Positions 18,992-28,177 of a stretch of DNA of 64,000 nucleotides are shown one piece after another. The DNA is taken from NCBI GenBank assembly GCA_036488085.1, contig DASXHZ010000076.1, positions 62,001 to 126,000 of the forward strand, written 5' to 3'. Both the position numbers and the translations under genes were made by a program. The stretch is from DASXHZ01 sp036488085 (lineage in GTDB: Bacteria; Acidobacteriota; Thermoanaerobaculia; Gp7-AA8). Position 1 is the first letter of the stretch, and every line of letters begins with the position of its first letter. The notes beneath the pieces were generated by a model. It had not been told where the DNA came from and searched no databases. It saw nothing but the letters and a program-made list of their open reading frames with translations.

Positions 18992-20024
18992 CACGGCGAA
19001 ACAGCCGCGCCACGCCTCGAACGCCCCGCCAGGTATAAAACAGCGGCAGCAGGACCCTTGCCCGGACTCCGAACGCCTGTTCCATGTAATCCGCCGGTGG
19101 AAACGCTAGCGTGCCCAGAGTGCGGAGCCGGTGGCGCCACGACGGAAGCGAAGCGAGATCGCCGGCCAGGAGCGCACCCCGCGTCCGATCATGATCGAGA
19201 AAGACCCGCGACGGCTCCTCATCGACTGCCGCGGGCATTGGGCCAGGGTCACCGCCGAACCAGTCGCGTGCGAGCTCGATCGAATGGCGGCAAATGCTCA
19301 CGACACGCCGCTCTTTTGCGCGTTCCCAGAAGACGTCGCGCGCAACAGCGTCGTACAGCAGGTGAACGTCGTACAGCCAGATCAGTCGCTCGACATCGTG
19401 GTGGTGCACCACCCGATGCACGCATGCATAGAGCAACGCGTCCTCGATCGACGGGGCGAACGCGCCGATTGCCGGCAGCTGCATCGCGCGGCCGCGGAGC
19501 TCCTCGTAACGCAACACCCCTGCGGTCGTCGCATTGTTCGTGATGTCGAGGTGAACGTCGTACGACTGCATGATCCGGTTCGCACCGACCCGGAAGAACA
19601 TGTGCTGCCGCACCACGGAAACGTTCTCGTCAAATCCGATCGAGTGAAACGCCGACCTCACCTTCTCCAGATCGCGCTCGTCGATCAGCAGGTCGACGTC
19701 CGTGCGCGGCCGCAGCTCGGGTGAGTCGTAGACCGAATACGCGAGCGCCGTCCCTTTGGTCACGAGCGGAGTACCCGGCAGGATGGCGAGCACTTCGCGC
19801 AGCGTTTCCGCCTGGATCGCCTCCAGCGCGGCGGCGCGCAATGCGTGGGTACGGAGCGCCGGGATCCCGCTCCAGCGAAAGATGAGCGGCAGCATGCCGT
19901 GCTCATGGATCGCGTGAATCTCGTCGGCGGTCGCGTCGTCCGGCCACGGCGCCCGGCCGCGAAGCGGCTCGGCGAATCGGACCGGAAACCGCGCTAGATC
20001 AGAGGTATCCACGGACCCCCGCAT
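18966..20024 (-). CDS. Nucleotidyltransferase family protein (NTP_transf_5-like)
   Basis: 352 residues. The core KGTALAYSVYDSPELRPRTD followed by VDLLI gives the nucleotidyltransferase pattern in which DVD would bind metal; it lies near residues 110-135. The rest is alpha-helical with HRVVHHHDVERLIWLYD. This matches the uncharacterised nucleotidyltransferase family PF14907, often found near polysaccharide or peptide-modification genes, which is not the case here. Function is unknown. It overlaps the SDR gene tail to tail. Confidence 0.75.
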   Translation of the reverse strand: MRGSVDTSDLARFPVRFAEPLRGRAPWPDDATADEIHAIHEHGMLPLIFRWSGIPALRTHALRAAALEAIQAETLREVLAILPGTPLVTKGTALAYSVYDSPELRPRTDVDLLIDERDLEKVRSAFHSIGFDENVSVVRQHMFFRVGANRIMQSYDVHLDITNNATTAGVLRYEELRGRAMQLPAIGAFAPSIEDALLYACVHRVVHHHDVERLIWLYDVHLLYDAVARDVFWERAKERRVVSICRHSIELARDWFGGDPGPMPAAVDEEPSRVFLDHDRTRGALLAGDLASLPSWRHRLRTLGTLAFPPADYMEQAFGVRARVLLPLFYTWRGVRGVARLFRRVSETTTRR

Positions 20025-20068
20025 TCTCCGCGTAACGGCCTGTCGTTTGCTACTTCAGAAAGCAGAAC

Positions 20069-20251
20069 ATGGCACTCGTCATCACCTTAGCCGTCATCGC
20101 ACTCGTCCTTCTCCTGGCCCTTGGGCTCGCTTACGTTCCGATGCGTCTTCTCCTCGGGCAGATGGCTCGAAACGTACGGAGCTTCATCCAGCGCCAGCGC
20201 GAACGGCGTGCCGTGCGGCGCGGCACACCCGACCGGCGCAAACCAGCCTAA
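20069..20251 (+). CDS. Small single-pass membrane protein, 60 residues
   Basis: One hydrophobic helix (residues about 3-28) is followed by a strongly basic tail rich in Arg (RQRERRAVRRGTPDRRKPA). The translation start is ATG with a weak purine stretch upstream. It overlaps the TlpA-like gene by 4 bp, tail to tail. The clean membrane-anchor design suggests a real gene; no family was recognised. Confidence 0.5.
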   Translation: MALVITLAVIALVLLLALGLAYVPMRLLLGQMARNVRSFIQRQRERRAVRRGTPDRRKPA

Positions 20252-20856
20252 CTCTTCGCGTCGAGCGCTTTCGTCAGTGCGGCGGTCAGCGTCGGATCGT
20301 CCATCGAGACGACGCCGAACTTCTTCCAGACGATCTGGCCCGACCGGTCGACGATCACCGACGTCGGCAATACCGACGACTGGAAGATTGTCGCGATCTT
20401 TCCGTCCGGATCGTACGCGATGGGATACGTCATCGAGTGCTGCGACACGAACTGCTTGACGCCGTCGGAGCCCGTATCGTCGAGGCTGACGCCGACGACC
20501 TTGAAGCCGCGCGAGGCGTACTTCTGGTGCATCGACTGCAACTCCGGGATCTCGTAGCGGCACGGACCGCACCAGGTCGCCCAGAGGTTCAGAAACACCA
20601 CATTGCCGCGCTCCGCGGCGATGTCGAACTTCTTCCCGTCGAGCATAGCGGTCGTGTAGGCCGGCATCGCCTGACCGACGTCGGCGGTCTGGCTCGCGGC
20701 GGACGCGGCGGTCTGCGTCGTTTGCGTCGTCGCCGTCGTCTGCGTCCGATCGTACCCGGACGCCTTTGCGGCAGCAGAAGTTTTCGGAGTCGTCGTCTCG
20801 TGCTTCGCGCACGCGAACGCGGTGATGATCACGGTCGCTAATATGAGCTTACGCAT
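20248..20856 (-). CDS. TlpA/ResA-like thioredoxin-fold lipoprotein
   Basis: I place the start at MRKLIL (20856) because it gives a lipoprotein signal with lipobox AFAC; an in-frame ATG at 20880 overlapping the upstream stop is possible. After a Thr/Ala-rich linker, the thioredoxin fold carries the redox motif WCGPC in NLWATWCGPCRYEIPEL, then VGVSLDD and the cis-Pro LPTSVIVDRSGQIV. It is probably a periplasm-facing thiol-disulfide oxidoreductase or peroxiredoxin-like reductant. It follows the AhpD-like redox gene by about 20 bp on the same strand and may share its transcript. Confidence 0.88.
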   Translation of the reverse strand: MRKLILATVIITAFACAKHETTTPKTSAAAKASGYDRTQTTATTQTTQTAASAASQTADVGQAMPAYTTAMLDGKKFDIAAERGNVVFLNLWATWCGPCRYEIPELQSMHQKYASRGFKVVGVSLDDTGSDGVKQFVSQHSMTYPIAYDPDGKIATIFQSSVLPTSVIVDRSGQIVWKKFGVVSMDDPTLTAALTKALDAKS

Positions 20857-20876
20857 GCTGCCCGCATTCTCCCCCA

Positions 20877-21416
20877 TCACAGCCCTTCTCCCGGCCTCGT
20901 GGGCTCCATCTGCAACGCATCGTTCACCCGATTGAAATAGTTGAAAACGCCCGCCATCGCGGAGATCTCGACGATCTCACCTTCATCGTAGTGCTCCCGC
21001 AGTCGCGCGAAGAGGGCGTCGTCGATGGAATGCGCATCGAGCGTCAACTGCTGCGCGTACGCGAGTGCCGCCTTCTCCGCGTCGGTGAACGGTCCGTTCT
21101 CGAAGTCGAGCAGCGCGTCCATCTGCTCGTCCGTCGCGCCATGCCGCGCAGCCTGCGCGGTGTGCGAGCGGTTTCAATACTCGCAGTGGTTGATGCGCGA
21201 CACGAGCGTCGCGACCAGTTCCTTCGTCCGCACCGGAACGGTACCGGTGCCGGTGATCGCGTTCAGATGCGCCACCATCGTCTTCAGGATTTCGGGGCGG
21301 TGCGCGTAGACACGGAACATGTTCGGGACGTTCCCGCGCAGCTTCGCGACATTCTCAAGAAGCTCCCGCGTTTCCCCCGTCGTCTCGTTCTTGTCGATCT
21401 TGGTCAGTCGAGCCAT
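20877..21416 (-). CDS. AhpD-like (carboxymuconolactone decarboxylase family) protein, candidate selenoprotein with CxxU
   Basis: Read through, this is a 179-residue peroxidase-related CMD/AhpD-family protein. The family redox motif CxxC appears as Cys78-Glu-Tyr-TGA81, followed by NRSHTAQAARHGATDEQ, which continues normally in the same frame. The TGA (21174-21176) replaces precisely the second redox cysteine and codon usage is unchanged on both sides. A GC-rich 7-bp hairpin follows 13 nt later. AhpD-like selenoproteins have been reported from metagenomes, so selenocysteine insertion is plausible. The alternative is a nonsense mutation (TGC or TGT to TGA) giving an 80-residue fragment. selA, selB, selC and selD are not in this window. 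Confidence 0.7.
21144..21160 (-). promoter_or_regulatory. SECIS-like hairpin downstream of the in-frame TGA
   Basis: On the minus strand CCGCGCA-GGC-TGCGCGG folds into a 7-bp stem with a GGC loop. It begins 13 nt after the TGA, placing the loop 21 nt from it. Bacterial SECIS elements usually place a G-containing loop about 16-37 nt after the UGA. The hairpin is also coding sequence, so coincidence in GC-rich DNA must be considered. Confidence 0.5.
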
Positions 21417-21426
21417 GGCGCCATTA

Positions 21427-21455
21427 AAACAAAAAGCCCCGCTCTCGCGGGGCTT
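21427..21455 (-). terminator. Intrinsic terminator after rplY
   Basis: The hairpin AAGCCCCGC-TCTC-GCGGGGCTT is followed on the minus strand by TTTTGTTTT. It lies between the rplY stop and the AhpD-like gene start, separating the two units. Confidence 0.85.
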
Positions 21456-21481
21456 CTCTGCTTTCTGAGCTCGAAGTCCGA

Positions 21482-22138
21482 TTACTTCTCTTCCTCGGGC
21501 TTGCCCTTCTTGATGACCTCGGGCTCCGCCGCCGTAGCGACAGCGCCTTCGGCAGCCGGCGTCTCGACGACCTCAGCCTTCATGTGCGTGACGCCGACGA
21601 CGATGCGCTCCGCGTCATCGAGGACCTTCACACCCTCTGCGACCTTCAGGTCGCGGACGTGGAGGTAGTCGTGGCTGCCGAGCGGCGTCACGTCGACTTC
21701 GATCGCATCGGGGATCGCGTTTGGGAGACACTCGATGTGAAGCTCGCGCAACTGCCAGTCGAGGATGCCGCCCTCCTTCACGCCGAGCGCGGTGCCATTG
21801 ATGTGCACCGGAACGCTCGTGCGGATCACTTCATCCATCAGGACGCGGACGAAGTCGATGTGCGTCAGCCGGCGCGAGATCGGATCGATCTGCAGATCCT
21901 TGATCATCGCGTGGCGCTGCTGGTCGGACCCGGTCATCTTCAGGAGGAAGATCGAACGAATACCGTGCTCGCTCTTCTGAATGAGCTCGCTGATGTTCTT
22001 GCGGTCGACTTCGATCGCTACCGGATCGCGGTGGCCGCCGTAGACGACCGCCGGCACCTTTCCGGCCGCGCGCAGCCGCCGCGCCACGTTCTTGCCGCCC
22101 TGTTCGCGGCGTGAAACTTCGAGACTCACCTCAGCCAT
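21482..22138 (-). CDS. rplY: 50S ribosomal protein L25 / general stress protein Ctc
   Basis: 218 residues, the long CTC form of bacterial L25: an N-terminal 5S-rRNA-binding domain (VARRLRAAGKVPAVVYGG, then HIDFVRV) and a C-terminal TL5 beta domain ending in a charged Ala/Glu/Lys tail. It lies 64 bp downstream of prs on the same strand, the common prs-rplY arrangement, and ends at an intrinsic terminator. Confidence 0.96.
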   Translation of the reverse strand: MAEVSLEVSRREQGGKNVARRLRAAGKVPAVVYGGHRDPVAIEVDRKNISELIQKSEHGIRSIFLLKMTGSDQQRHAMIKDLQIDPISRRLTHIDFVRVLMDEVIRTSVPVHINGTALGVKEGGILDWQLRELHIECLPNAIPDAIEVDVTPLGSHDYLHVRDLKVAEGVKVLDDAERIVVGVTHMKAEVVETPAAEGAVATAAEPEVIKKGKPEEEK

Positions 22139-22202
22139 TGAGACACTCCTTCATGGAATCCGGAATCGGCATAAGTGCCGGGAAATCAGCAAAATTCCCC
22201 GG

Positions 22203-23147
22203 TTACATCTCGAACAGGGAGCTGACCGAATCCTCATGATGGATCCGTTTGAGCGCCTCGGCCAGCAGCTCCGCGATGGACAAGGTTTTCAGCTTCGGGC
22301 ATTCCTGCTCCTTGTCCGCCGTCGGCATGCTGTTCGTCGCGACGACCTGCTGGAGCGCGGAGTTGTTGATGCGCTCGACGGCCGGTCCGGACAGCACGGC
22401 GTGCGTACAGGAGGCGGAGATCGACTTGGCTCCTTTGCTCATCAGCGCCTCGACCGAGTGGATGAGCGTCCCGCCCGTGTCGATGATGTCGTCCACGACG
22501 AAGACGTTCCTTCCGTCGACGTCGCCGATGATGTTCATCACCTCGGTCTGATTCTTCGCGATGCGGCGTTTGTCGATGATCGCCAGCGTGGCGCCGAGGC
22601 GCTTGGCGTAGGCGCGGGCGCGCTCGACGCCGCCTGCGTCGGGCGAGACGATCGTCAGATCGGGCAAGTCGAGCGCTTTCAGATGCTTTACGATCACCGG
22701 CGCCGCGAAGAGGTGGTCGACCGGGATGTTGAAGAACCCCTGAATCTGCGAGGCATGCAGGTCGAGCGTCAAAACCCGGTCGGCGCCCGCGGCCGTGATC
22801 AGGTCAGCCACCAATTTCGAGGTGATCGGGACGCGGGGCTTGTCCTTCCGGTCCTGCCGCGCGTATCCGTAGTACGGGAGCACCGCCGTGACGCGCCGCG
22901 CGCTGGAGCGCTTGAACGCATCCAGCATGATGAGCAGCTCCATCAGGTTGTCGTTCGCCGGCGGCGACGTCGGCTGGATGACGAAAACGTCGGCGCCGCG
23001 CACGTTCTCGTCGATCTGCACGTACGTCTCCGCGTCGGCAAACGAGTAGAGCGAGGCGTGTCCCTTCTCGATGCCGAGGAGACCGCAGATTTCGTCGGTC
23101 AGCGCGGGATGAGCACGCCCGGAGAAGACCTTCAGCGGACCGTACAA
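22203..23147 (-). CDS. prs: Ribose-phosphate pyrophosphokinase
   Basis: 314 residues, the normal length. It makes PRPP from ribose 5-phosphate and ATP for nucleotide, His and Trp synthesis. Visible motifs are the flexible-loop/ATP site YYGYARQDRK, the metal-binding LDLHASQIQGFF, and the PRPP signature FVVDDIIDTGGTL near residues 215-227. Start context and length support ATG 23147. It is followed by rplY. Confidence 0.97.
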   Translation of the reverse strand: MYGPLKVFSGRAHPALTDEICGLLGIEKGHASLYSFADAETYVQIDENVRGADVFVIQPTSPPANDNLMELLIMLDAFKRSSARRVTAVLPYYGYARQDRKDKPRVPITSKLVADLITAAGADRVLTLDLHASQIQGFFNIPVDHLFAAPVIVKHLKALDLPDLTIVSPDAGGVERARAYAKRLGATLAIIDKRRIAKNQTEVMNIIGDVDGRNVFVVDDIIDTGGTLIHSVEALMSKGAKSISASCTHAVLSGPAVERINNSALQQVVATNSMPTADKEQECPKLKTLSIAELLAEALKRIHHEDSVSSLFEM

Positions 23148-23176
23148 GCGCGGCGGATTATACCGGGCTTCGTTGC

Positions 23177-23754
23177 CTAGACCGGAAGATCGGCCGGAAG
23201 ATCGGCGTAAAGCGCCGCGACATCGATCGCCGGCCCGGTCGCGAGACGCACGTTCCCCTCGCGCACCTCGAAGTACCCCAGGTGTTCGATGGCGTGCGGC
23301 GGAAGATCTCGATCCTCGGTTCCTGGCTCACCAGAACATACTCTTGGAGCGAGGCGATCTGCTGGTAGTGCATCCACTTGTCGCCGCGATCGTCCTTCTC
23401 CGTGGTCGGCGAAAGGATCTCGACGAGCAGCAGCGGGTTCGTGACGGTCGTATGCACGGCATCGTCAGCGTCGTATTCAATCGGGCCGCAAACCATCGAG
23501 ATGTCGGGATACGTTGCGCGTCCGGTCGCGGCGACGCGGACTCGCATGTCGGATGTAAAGACGGTGCCGGAGGCGGCCGTGTTTCCCATCGCGACGATCA
23601 TTCGAGCGGCGAGGGCGCTGTGCCGTGCCGTCCCGCCAGACATCGCGAGAATTTCGCCCGCGTAGAATTCGTGTTTGGTCTCACTCTCACGTTCCAGCGT
23701 GAGGTAATCGGCGAAGGTGTATTGGTGAGGCGCCTGCGGAAGAGAAGCCGTCAT
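23177..23754 (-). pseudogene. Uma2-family (DUF820) PD-(D/E)xK nuclease-like gene, frameshifted near the 3' end
   Basis: The frame starting at 23754 gives the Uma2 fold: YLTLERESETKHEFYAGEI, DISMVCGPIEY, LLLVEILSPTTEKDDRGDKW and YQQIASLQEYVLVSQ. Near 23297-23306 it leaves frame; the expected end (HLGYFEVREG ... IDVAALYADLP) is in another frame and stops at 23177. One indel, real or a sequencing error, explains it. Uma2 genes are widespread and multicopy with poorly known roles. It lies just downstream of tRNA-Arg. Confidence 0.8.
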
Positions 23755-23785
23755 TGCTGCTCCGGACCCAGCGTACAGCTTTGTT

Positions 23786-23862
<77 letters not shown>

Positions 23863-23944
23863 CCGAGGTTGGTGGCGGCGATTCTAACCCGCATGAAGGG
23901 AGTTTCATTCGCGGCGGACGCGATCTTGCACGGCCGAAAGACGA

Positions 23945-25480
23945 ATGGCCGATCCGAAGGTGCTCATCGTGGGCGCCGGACCGACGGGACTGACGCTCGC
24001 CCTCTGGCTGACGAAGCTGGGGATTCCGATCCGGATCATCGACAAGCTGGCCGCCCCCGCTCCGTTCTCGCGTGCGCTCGGCGTTCAGGCGCGCACCCTC
24101 GAGCTGTACCTCCAGCTCGATCGTCGCGACGTCCATCTCGCGCGCGAGGTGGCCGAGAGCGGATTGAAGGTCGCGGGAGCCAATTTTTGGACCTCCGGAC
24201 GGAGGGTCGCACACGTTCCATTCCGCGACATCGGCGAGGGTCAGAGCCCCTTCCCCTACGTCTTGATCTACGCGCAAGACGCGCACGAGCGCCTATTGAT
24301 CCGCCACCTCGAGCACGAAGGGATATCGGTCGAGCGCTCGACTGAGTTGATCCGGTTCGGCCAGCGGACGGACGGCGTGCGCGCCATTCTGGCGAAGGAT
24401 GGGGTCGAAGAGAGCTGCGAGATCGCATTCATTGCGGGTTGCGACGGCGCGCGCTCCGCGGTGCGAGCAGCGACTGGGACTTCCTTCGCCGGCGGAACGT
24501 ATTCACGGCTCTTCTACGTCGCTGACGTCGATGCCACCGGGCCGCCCGTCGACAGCGACATACACATCGAGCTCGATCAGGCCGACCTCCTCGCGCTCTT
24601 TCCGATGGACGGCAAGAAACGCGTGCGCCTGGTCGGCACGATGCGCGACGACGCCGTGGAGCCGCAATTCGAAGACGTCAGCCGGCGAGCGATCGACCGC
24701 ATGAAGCTGAACGTCGAGAAGGTGAACTGGTTCTCAACGTACCGCGTTCATCACCGCGTCGCCGGCCGCTTCCGGGACGGCCGCGCGTTTCTTCTCGGCG
24801 ATGCCGCGCACATCCACAGCCCCGTGGGCGCCCAAGGGATGAACACCGGCATCGGCGATGCCGTGAATCTCGCCTGGAAGCTCGCGGCGGTGATTCGAGG
24901 CGAGGCGGCGGAGAGTCTCCTCGATACCTACGAGAAAGAGCGGATCGCGTTCGCGCGCCGCCTCGTGCGCACCACCGATCAAATCTTCACGTTTGCCAGC
25001 CGCCCCGGCCCGATCGCCGAACGAGTGCGAACTTCCATCTTTCCTCGGGTCGTTCCACTGCTCTTCCGTTCCCATCGACTTCGCGCGTTCCTCTTCCACA
25101 CCGTGTCACAACTGCAGATTCGGTATCGCCACAGCGCGCTCAGCGAGGGAAAGGCGGGTAAGGTTCACGGCGGCGATCGCCTGCCATGGGTGAAGATCTC
25201 GACGAGCGCCGATAACTTCGCGTTCGTTGCGACGCTCAGATGGCAGGTCCACGTCTACGGCGAACCTCGCGACGGCGTGGCAGAGGTCTGCTCGTCGCTG
25301 AACGTACCGTTGCATCGGTTCTCCTGGAACGACGACATGCGAGCTGCCGGCCTGCAGCGCGACGCCCTTTATCTCATTCGCCCCGACTCCTACGTTGCCC
25401 TTGCCGATTCGAAAGCGGATCCAAAGCGGTTGCGCGGCTACTTTGAACGCCGAGGGATCTCGGTCAGTAGTTCGCGGTAG
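23945..25480 (+). CDS. FAD-dependent monooxygenase (PheA/TfdB-like aromatic hydroxylase family)
   Basis: 511 residues. The N-terminal Rossmann motif is VLIVGAGPTGLTLALWL, the DG motif is GCDGARSAVR near 165, and the FAD-binding GD motif is FLLGDAAHIHSPVGAQGMN near 285. The C-terminus has the thioredoxin-like extension seen in phenol-hydroxylase-type flavoproteins. Such enzymes hydroxylate aromatic rings using NAD(P)H and oxygen. The sterol-desaturase-like gene follows after 9 bp, so the two oxygenases form one unit. The substrate is unknown. Confidence 0.87.
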   Translation: MADPKVLIVGAGPTGLTLALWLTKLGIPIRIIDKLAAPAPFSRALGVQARTLELYLQLDRRDVHLAREVAESGLKVAGANFWTSGRRVAHVPFRDIGEGQSPFPYVLIYAQDAHERLLIRHLEHEGISVERSTELIRFGQRTDGVRAILAKDGVEESCEIAFIAGCDGARSAVRAATGTSFAGGTYSRLFYVADVDATGPPVDSDIHIELDQADLLALFPMDGKKRVRLVGTMRDDAVEPQFEDVSRRAIDRMKLNVEKVNWFSTYRVHHRVAGRFRDGRAFLLGDAAHIHSPVGAQGMNTGIGDAVNLAWKLAAVIRGEAAESLLDTYEKERIAFARRLVRTTDQIFTFASRPGPIAERVRTSIFPRVVPLLFRSHRLRAFLFHTVSQLQIRYRHSALSEGKAGKVHGGDRLPWVKISTSADNFAFVATLRWQVHVYGEPRDGVAEVCSSLNVPLHRFSWNDDMRAAGLQRDALYLIRPDSYVALADSKADPKRLRGYFERRGISVSSSR

Positions 25481-25489
25481 GATTTGCCC

Positions 25490-26359
25490 ATGACGCAGCC
25501 GCCGCGGTTCGCGGCGGTGATCACAGCTGCCGTGATCGCCGTCGTCTTCGGCGTCATGCTGCTCCTCGAGCTGCGGCGCCCGTTGCGACGCTCCGTCGAG
25601 TCAAAAGCACGGCGTACGGTTCGGAATCTGACGACAGGAGCGACGGCGCTGGCCGTCGCGATCCTCCTAGAGACGCCGCTGTTAGTTCCCATCTCACGAT
25701 GGACGATGCTGCACCGCGCCGGCTTGCTGAACGGGGTCTCGATGCCGGCGGCGGTTCAAACCGTCCTGTCGATCTTGCTGCTCGACTACACGCTCTGGTT
25801 CTGGCACTACGCGAATCATCGGGTGCCGTTCCTCTGGCGCTTCCATCTGGTCCATCACGTCGATCGCGACATGGACACTTCCACGGCGCTCCGCTTTCAC
25901 TTCGGCGAGCACGCGCTTTCGATGCTCTACCGCGCGGCGCAGATCGTCATCCTCGGCGCGACACCGTTCGCCGTCTGGACGTGGCAGGTGATTCTCTTCG
26001 CGTCGATCCTCTTCCATCACTCGAACCTCGAGCTGCCGATCGCATGGGAGCGACGGCTCGTCCGCTTCGTCGTAACGCCGCGGATGCACGGCGTCCATCA
26101 CTCCGACCAACTCAGCGAGACGAACAGCAACTGGTCGAGCCTCTTCTCATGTTGGGACTATCTCCATCGCACGATTTTGCTTGCAGTCCCACAGAATGAG
26201 GTGACCATCGGCGTTCCCGCCTATCGGACTGCGTCCGACGTGACGATCGGACGCATTCTCCTATTGCCGTTCGTGCGTCAGCGCAGCGACTTCCATCTGT
26301 CTGATGGAAGGATCAGCAATCGATCGCATGAAGATGTTCGCACCTCGCTCGCGGATTGA
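25490..26359 (+). CDS. Sterol desaturase / fatty acid hydroxylase family membrane enzyme
   Basis: 289 residues from ATG 25490; a TTG two codons upstream is less likely. Hydrophobic helices occur near 7-27, 45-65, 80-105 and 140-165. The family's di-iron histidine clusters are visible as HYANH, HLVHH, HHSNLELP and HGVHHSD. It inserts oxygen into, or desaturates, a lipid-like substrate at the membrane. It directly follows a flavin monooxygenase, suggesting linked modification of a hydrophobic compound. Confidence 0.87.
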   Translation: MTQPPRFAAVITAAVIAVVFGVMLLLELRRPLRRSVESKARRTVRNLTTGATALAVAILLETPLLVPISRWTMLHRAGLLNGVSMPAAVQTVLSILLLDYTLWFWHYANHRVPFLWRFHLVHHVDRDMDTSTALRFHFGEHALSMLYRAAQIVILGATPFAVWTWQVILFASILFHHSNLELPIAWERRLVRFVVTPRMHGVHHSDQLSETNSNWSSLFSCWDYLHRTILLAVPQNEVTIGVPAYRTASDVTIGRILLLPFVRQRSDFHLSDGRISNRSHEDVRTSLAD

Positions 26360-26489
26360 TTGCGAAAAGCGCCACGTGCGTCTCACTTAAGTGTCAGTAG
26401 AGAAATGACCGAAGAAACGCAAACGATCGGAAGAGAAGCGTGGTAACGTTCTTTCGTCCACCAAACCTCCAATTAGGACTTCCATCGCG

Positions 26490-27023
26490 ATGAGCGTTGC
26501 GACGACTGAATCAGATCTCGCAGCGGCCGCCGAAGAACGTTTTCGTGCGGTCTACGAAGAGAACTTTGCCTTCCTCTCGAGCATCGCGATCAACAAGTTC
26601 CGGGTGCCGGATACGGAAGCCGAGACGCTGGCGCACGAGGTGTTTCTCACCTACCTGCGCAAGTCGGACACGATCGCCGATCTTCGATCGTGGCTGATCG
26701 GCGCGATCTGCCACGCGAGCCGGCACTACTGGCGCTCGAACCGTCGAATCGTCGATGCGGACCCGGAAGTCGACCTCGAGTACCCTGATCCCGCGTCGCG
26801 CGAGATCGTCGATGTCCTTACGAACCAGATCGCCGCGCGTCGAGTCCTCGAAGGTCTCACTCCGCGGTACCAGGAAATCCTCCGCCTGCGATACTTCGCC
26901 GGTATGACGGTTCCGGAGATCGCGGCACACCTCGGCGTGAAGCCGAAGTACGCGCAGAAGTTGGTGTCGAAGTGCCTGAAGCGAGCCGAGAAGGCTTTTC
27001 ACGAAAAAGGGATCGCGCGATGA
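26490..27023 (+). CDS. RNA polymerase sigma factor, ECF-like sigma-70 family
   Basis: 177 residues. Region 2 spans about 15-85 (RAVYEENFAFLSS ... RSWLIGAICHASRHYWR) and region 4 about 115-170 (LTPRYQEILRLRYFAGMTVPEIAAHLGV), a clear helix-turn-helix. It overlaps the start of the TPR gene by ATGA, so the pair is probably co-translated. No transmembrane anti-sigma factor is encoded next to it; the TPR partner may play a regulatory part. Confidence 0.88.
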   Translation: MSVATTESDLAAAAEERFRAVYEENFAFLSSIAINKFRVPDTEAETLAHEVFLTYLRKSDTIADLRSWLIGAICHASRHYWRSNRRIVDADPEVDLEYPDPASREIVDVLTNQIAARRVLEGLTPRYQEILRLRYFAGMTVPEIAAHLGVKPKYAQKLVSKCLKRAEKAFHEKGIAR

Positions 27024-28177
27024 AAGGTCCGAGCCCGGAACGCGTCGCAGAGTTCGCCGCCGCCGCGCGACGCATCGTCGTCGAGCGCACCAACGCCGCC
27101 GAGGTCGTGAGCCAACTGCTGCGCGAAACTCCGCGCGAAGAGTGGCTCTCGCTCGCATCGCGTTCCGAGCTACAGACGAACGGCGCGTTGGAGCGCCTTT
27201 CGCGCGAGATCGACACCGCTCTCGATCGGCAGCCGCAAGACGCACTCCCCCTTTCTCTCCTAGCAACGACGATCTCCGACGCGCTGCCCGACGACCAGTA
27301 TCCCGCCGTCGTCACCGCCCAGATCCGGGCACATGCATGGAAGGATCGGGCACAGGCGCTGACATTTAACGGCAGACATGAAGAGGCGCTAGAAGCAGTC
27401 GAACGAGCAGAAAAGGCCCTCGAACCGTTCGGAACCGTGGCCCATGATCGAGCGATTGTGTGGCTGGTGAAGGCGATCACCCTGCAAGCCTTTCATCGCT
27501 TCGACGAATCGCTGCTACTCCTCCGCGACGCTCACCAGGTCTTCGATCAACACGCCGACTATAAACGGCTCCTTCACTGCGGAATCAGCGAAGGCAATCT
27601 CCTCTATCGACAGCAACAGATTGAGGCGGCGTGCGATGCATTCACTTATCTTCTTCCCACTGCAGAGCGCGTTCGCGATACCGCAGCGCTGGCGACGATC
27701 CACAACAACATCGCGTGTTGCAAGGTACATCTTGGCCGCACGACCGAAGCGAACATTCACGCTTCCGAAGCTGTCGCACACTTCAACAGCCTTGGGAAGC
27801 ACGTCGACGCTCTTCGGACCGAGCTTGCGATCGGACGAACTTTGGCAGCTCGCGGACAAAGCACTGACGCGTTGATCCGGTTGCGCCGTGCGCGAAAGAA
27901 TTTCTCGGAACAAGGACTCTCGGAGGAGGCCGGGATTTGCGGCCTCGACATCGCGGCACAGTTACTCGCCGAAAATCGCGAACGAGAAGCTCAGACGGTC
28001 TTCGAAGACGCAGCCGCAGAGCTCAACCCGGCCAATCAGCGCGCGCGCGCCGCACTCGCGGAGTTGGCGAGCCACTTCGCGGCGCACGACGCAACACCAG
28101 CCGCCGTGCGCCACGTAATCGAGTATTTAGAAGCCGTCACGAGAGAAGCGAAGAGCACGTCCGTCCCTGTTTTGTAA
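27020..28177 (+). CDS. TPR-repeat protein paired with the sigma factor
   Basis: The start is taken at ATG 27020, overlapping the sigma-factor stop; a longer in-frame version exists but is inside that gene. The 385 residues are almost entirely alpha-helical with TPR-like units, for example RAQALTFNGRHEEALEAVE, TIHNNIACCKVHLGR and RTLAARGQSTDALIRLR. No signal peptide or membrane segment is present, so it is cytoplasmic. The tight coupling suggests that it binds or signals to the sigma factor, which is inference. Confidence 0.8.
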   Translation: MKGPSPERVAEFAAAARRIVVERTNAAEVVSQLLRETPREEWLSLASRSELQTNGALERLSREIDTALDRQPQDALPLSLLATTISDALPDDQYPAVVTAQIRAHAWKDRAQALTFNGRHEEALEAVERAEKALEPFGTVAHDRAIVWLVKAITLQAFHRFDESLLLLRDAHQVFDQHADYKRLLHCGISEGNLLYRQQQIEAACDAFTYLLPTAERVRDTAALATIHNNIACCKVHLGRTTEANIHASEAVAHFNSLGKHVDALRTELAIGRTLAARGQSTDALIRLRRARKNFSEQGLSEEAGICGLDIAAQLLAENREREAQTVFEDAAAELNPANQRARAALAELASHFAAHDATPAAVRHVIEYLEAVTREAKSTSVPVL

